Of a DNA stretch of 32,366 nt, positions 32,024 through 32,366 are shown piece after piece. The position numbers and the translations under genes were made by a program. Source of the stretch: Clostridia bacterium (GTDB taxonomy: Bacteria > Bacillota > Clostridia > Christensenellales > Aristaeellaceae); contig JAFUHD010000085.1 in NCBI GenBank assembly GCA_017469025.1, positions 1 to 32,366 on the forward strand, written 5' to 3'. The notes below the pieces were generated by a model that was given only the letters and a program-made list of their open reading frames with translations, searched no databases and was not told the origin of the DNA. How positions within the stretch are numbered: position 1 is the first letter of the stretch; every line of letters starts with the position of its first letter.

Positions 32024-32366
32024 TGACGCCTGGGATAACAGGAGAAAGTTCCAAATGCAATGTACAGACGGAGTCCCTCGCATTTTCAGAGGGAACGGCA
32101 GCAATTCAATAAAATTCCTGCTTGTGTGCGCTTGTTTCCTTTGTTTAAAGCAAAAAGCAGTATGAAACCGGACGGACATACAGATGATGGGCCTGGCGGG
32201 CTGAAGTACTTATAGTAAACGAATCTATGAGTATTGACGATTCCTATATGTCTGGGTGATTCATCTCAAATAAGCTGAAAGCGCAAAGTTCAAATTCGTT
32301 TACTATAATTGCAGGGTTGGTTTAGAGGTGAAAGTGGAGGTCAAATTCTGTTGAAAAGCATCTGTA
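32024..32366 (+). other. Non-coding right edge of window
   Basis: I see no complete gene in these 343 bases. TCCCTC (32072-32077) and GAGGGA (32088-32093) can form a weak stem without a T-run. A 99-bp inverted-repeat element follows. At the very end GTGGAGG (32334-32340) precedes a TTG at 32351 that stays open to the edge, which could be the start of a gene cut by the window. Confidence 0.4.
32210..32308. repeat. MITE-like element with 15-bp perfect terminal inverted repeats
   Basis: TTATAGTAAACGAAT (32210-32224) is exactly inverted as ATTCGTTTACTATAA (32294-32308), enclosing 69 bases with no coding capacity. The ends are AT-rich and start with TA-type dinucleotides. The right arm contains TATAAT (32304-32309), which could act as an outward -10 box. 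A miniature transposable element or a long RNA hairpin are the two readings. Confidence 0.5.

Noticed and set aside
1-32366. CRISPR arrays, tRNA or rRNA genes, phage genes or complete insertion sequences
   Set aside because: No regular direct repeats, cloverleaf-like segments, rRNA-like conserved blocks, integrases or transposases were seen by eye on either strand.

Overview
The window reads as chromosomal DNA of a low- to mid-GC, fermentative, anaerobic Bacillota. An Erysipelotrichia- or Clostridia-like gut or oral anaerobe is my best guess. The grounds are strong Shine-Dalgarno sites, consensus sigma-A promoters, a T-box leader, formate-tetrahydrofolate ligase, AsnA, a clostridial-type LeuC, a reverse rubrerythrin, a rubredoxin, and several TTG/GTG starts. 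I see no rRNA, tRNA, CRISPR array or complete insertion sequence.

Layout. (1) 234-4124 is a visibly AT-rich three-gene cassette: a membrane sulfatase/LtaS-like phosphotransferase, a fusion of a YidC/Oxa1 insertase core to a TagF-like CDP-glycerol glycerophosphotransferase, and a small secreted or membrane peptide. The genes abut with no spacing and end at a terminator. (2) 4391-8884 holds single genes: a serine beta-lactamase-family hydrolase, a ROK fructokinase, a YhaM-like OB/HD exoribonuclease and an aldo/keto reductase. (3) 8924-10808 is an oxidative-stress and iron module: a Fur/PerR-type regulator with reverse rubrerythrin, a stand-alone alpha-CTD-like protein, and a 52-residue rubredoxin with an unusual C-P-C first knuckle. 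(4) 10897-16472 holds a GH125 exo-alpha-mannosidase, then serC-serA transcribed away from fhs, which links serine synthesis to one-carbon metabolism. (5) 16566-20697 is a leucine-type T-box leader driving leuC-leuD-leuB-asnA. (6) 20749-22695 is a GH13 neopullulanase-like enzyme. (7) 23009-28862 holds two convergent operons, each with its own consensus promoter: GpsA-like dehydrogenase plus AraB-like ribulokinase on the + strand, and 1-phosphofructokinase-like kinase, AraM/glycerol-1-phosphate dehydrogenase-like protein and HAD phosphatase on the - strand. Together they resemble an unassigned sugar- or polyol-phosphate pathway. (8) 29058-30744 is a frameshifted GT-C membrane glycosyltransferase. 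30875-32023 is a membrane-anchored metallophosphoesterase. The right edge carries a ~99-bp MITE-like inverted-repeat element.

The strongest candidate for something undescribed is the YidC-TagF fusion cassette, a likely surface polyol-phosphate polymer system. Next is the convergent polyol-phosphate gene set. Functions come from motif recognition by eye; no database search was run.
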